Source: Bifidobacterium breve (GTDB lineage: Bacteria > Actinomycetota > Acidimicrobiia > Acidimicrobiales > Ilumatobacteraceae). From it: 6,299 nucleotides of DNA. Below the pieces are notes generated by a model. It searched no databases and was not told the DNA's origin. It saw nothing but the letters and a program-made list of their open reading frames with translations. The position numbers and the translations under genes are program-made. Of this stretch, positions 6,179 through 6,299 are shown one piece after another. Numbering within the stretch: position 1 is the first letter of the stretch; each line of letters begins with the position of its first letter. The stretch lies in the NCBI GenBank assembly GCA_943325435.2, contig CALPPK020000077.1, forward strand, positions 1 through 6,299, written 5' to 3'.

Positions 6179-6299
6179 GTGCAAATAGATTCACCCACCA
6201 CAGTTGCGTCCACTACGACAAATGCCGATAGTTGCCGCACAAGGTACGGCACATTTGCTGAGTGTCCGTTATGTACCGGTGATCTGACGCCCGAGCATG
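6179..6299 (+). CDS. Start of an unidentified gene with a CPLC motif, possibly HNH-type (3' end outside the window)
   Basis: A plus-strand frame is open from 6158 to the end of the window and has one plausible start, the GTG at 6179. The first 40 residues begin 'MQIDSPTTVASTTTNADS', a Ser/Thr-rich low-complexity leader, and then read 'YGTFAECPLCTGDLTPEH' up to the edge. The Cys-x-x-Cys pair followed by 'LTPEH' resembles the zinc-binding CxxC and 'LTxEH' entry of HNH endonuclease domains, but the diagnostic remainder is missing, so this is inference. It could also be another zinc-ribbon protein or a chance open frame. Support for a real gene comes from the motif and an AATAAT box 6 bases upstream. 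It would be divergent from the exporter, and would rule out the exporter's longer GTG start. Confidence 0.42.
   Translation, partial: MQIDSPTTVASTTTNADSCRTRYGTFAECPLCTGDLTPEH

Noticed and set aside
6093..6194. N-terminal extension of the exporter from a GTG at 6194
   Set aside because: The extra 34 residues are Cys/His/Arg-rich and unlike exporter N-termini, no Shine-Dalgarno sequence supports the GTG, and the extension would overlap the divergent gene start at 6179.
6229..6253. TGCCG/CGGCA inverted repeat near the right edge
   Set aside because: It has a 5 bp stem with a 9-base loop inside a probable coding frame and no U-tract, so it is too weak to call a functional structure.

Overview
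The window looks like a compact stretch of an actinobacterial chromosome. GC content is near 50% by eye, and both GTG and ATG starts occur. The envelope lipoprotein has a Thr/Pro-rich spacer, and several genes have a TANNNT -10 box 6-8 bases before the start codon, as in leaderless actinobacterial transcripts. A low-to-mid GC lineage such as the Acidimicrobiia is a reasonable guess, but no rRNA or other marker gene is present to confirm it.

Layout, left to right. Bases 1-284 hold the 3' end of gltB, which overlaps gltD (277-1728) by 8 bp. Together they encode the two subunits of NADPH-dependent glutamate synthase. After a 58 bp gap with a weak hairpin comes a lipoprotein with two LysM domains (1787-2419). 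It converges tail-to-tail with ddl, D-alanine--D-alanine ligase (2416-3495, minus strand), and the two stop codons share the bases TTAA. ddl is divergent from murF (3529-4848), with only 33 bp between the preferred starts. murF converges with an MFS exporter of the DHA3/MFS_3 type (4830-6092, minus strand), and the two reading frames overlap by 19 bp. Upstream of the exporter is an 86 bp divergent intergenic region. The right edge appears to carry the 5' end of another plus-strand gene (from 6179) with a CPLC zinc-knuckle-like motif and a Glu-His pair, suggestive of an HNH-type nuclease.

Functionally there are two modules: ammonia assimilation (gltBD), and cell-wall building (a LysM peptidoglycan-binding lipoprotein, Ddl making D-Ala-D-Ala, and MurF attaching that dipeptide to the UDP-MurNAc-tripeptide). 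The exporter and the partial right-hand gene have no clear link to either. I see no mobile element, CRISPR array, tRNA, rRNA or phage feature. The genes are mostly ordinary housekeeping genes. The interesting parts are the junctions: overlapping convergent ends, closely spaced divergent starts and probable leaderless promoters.
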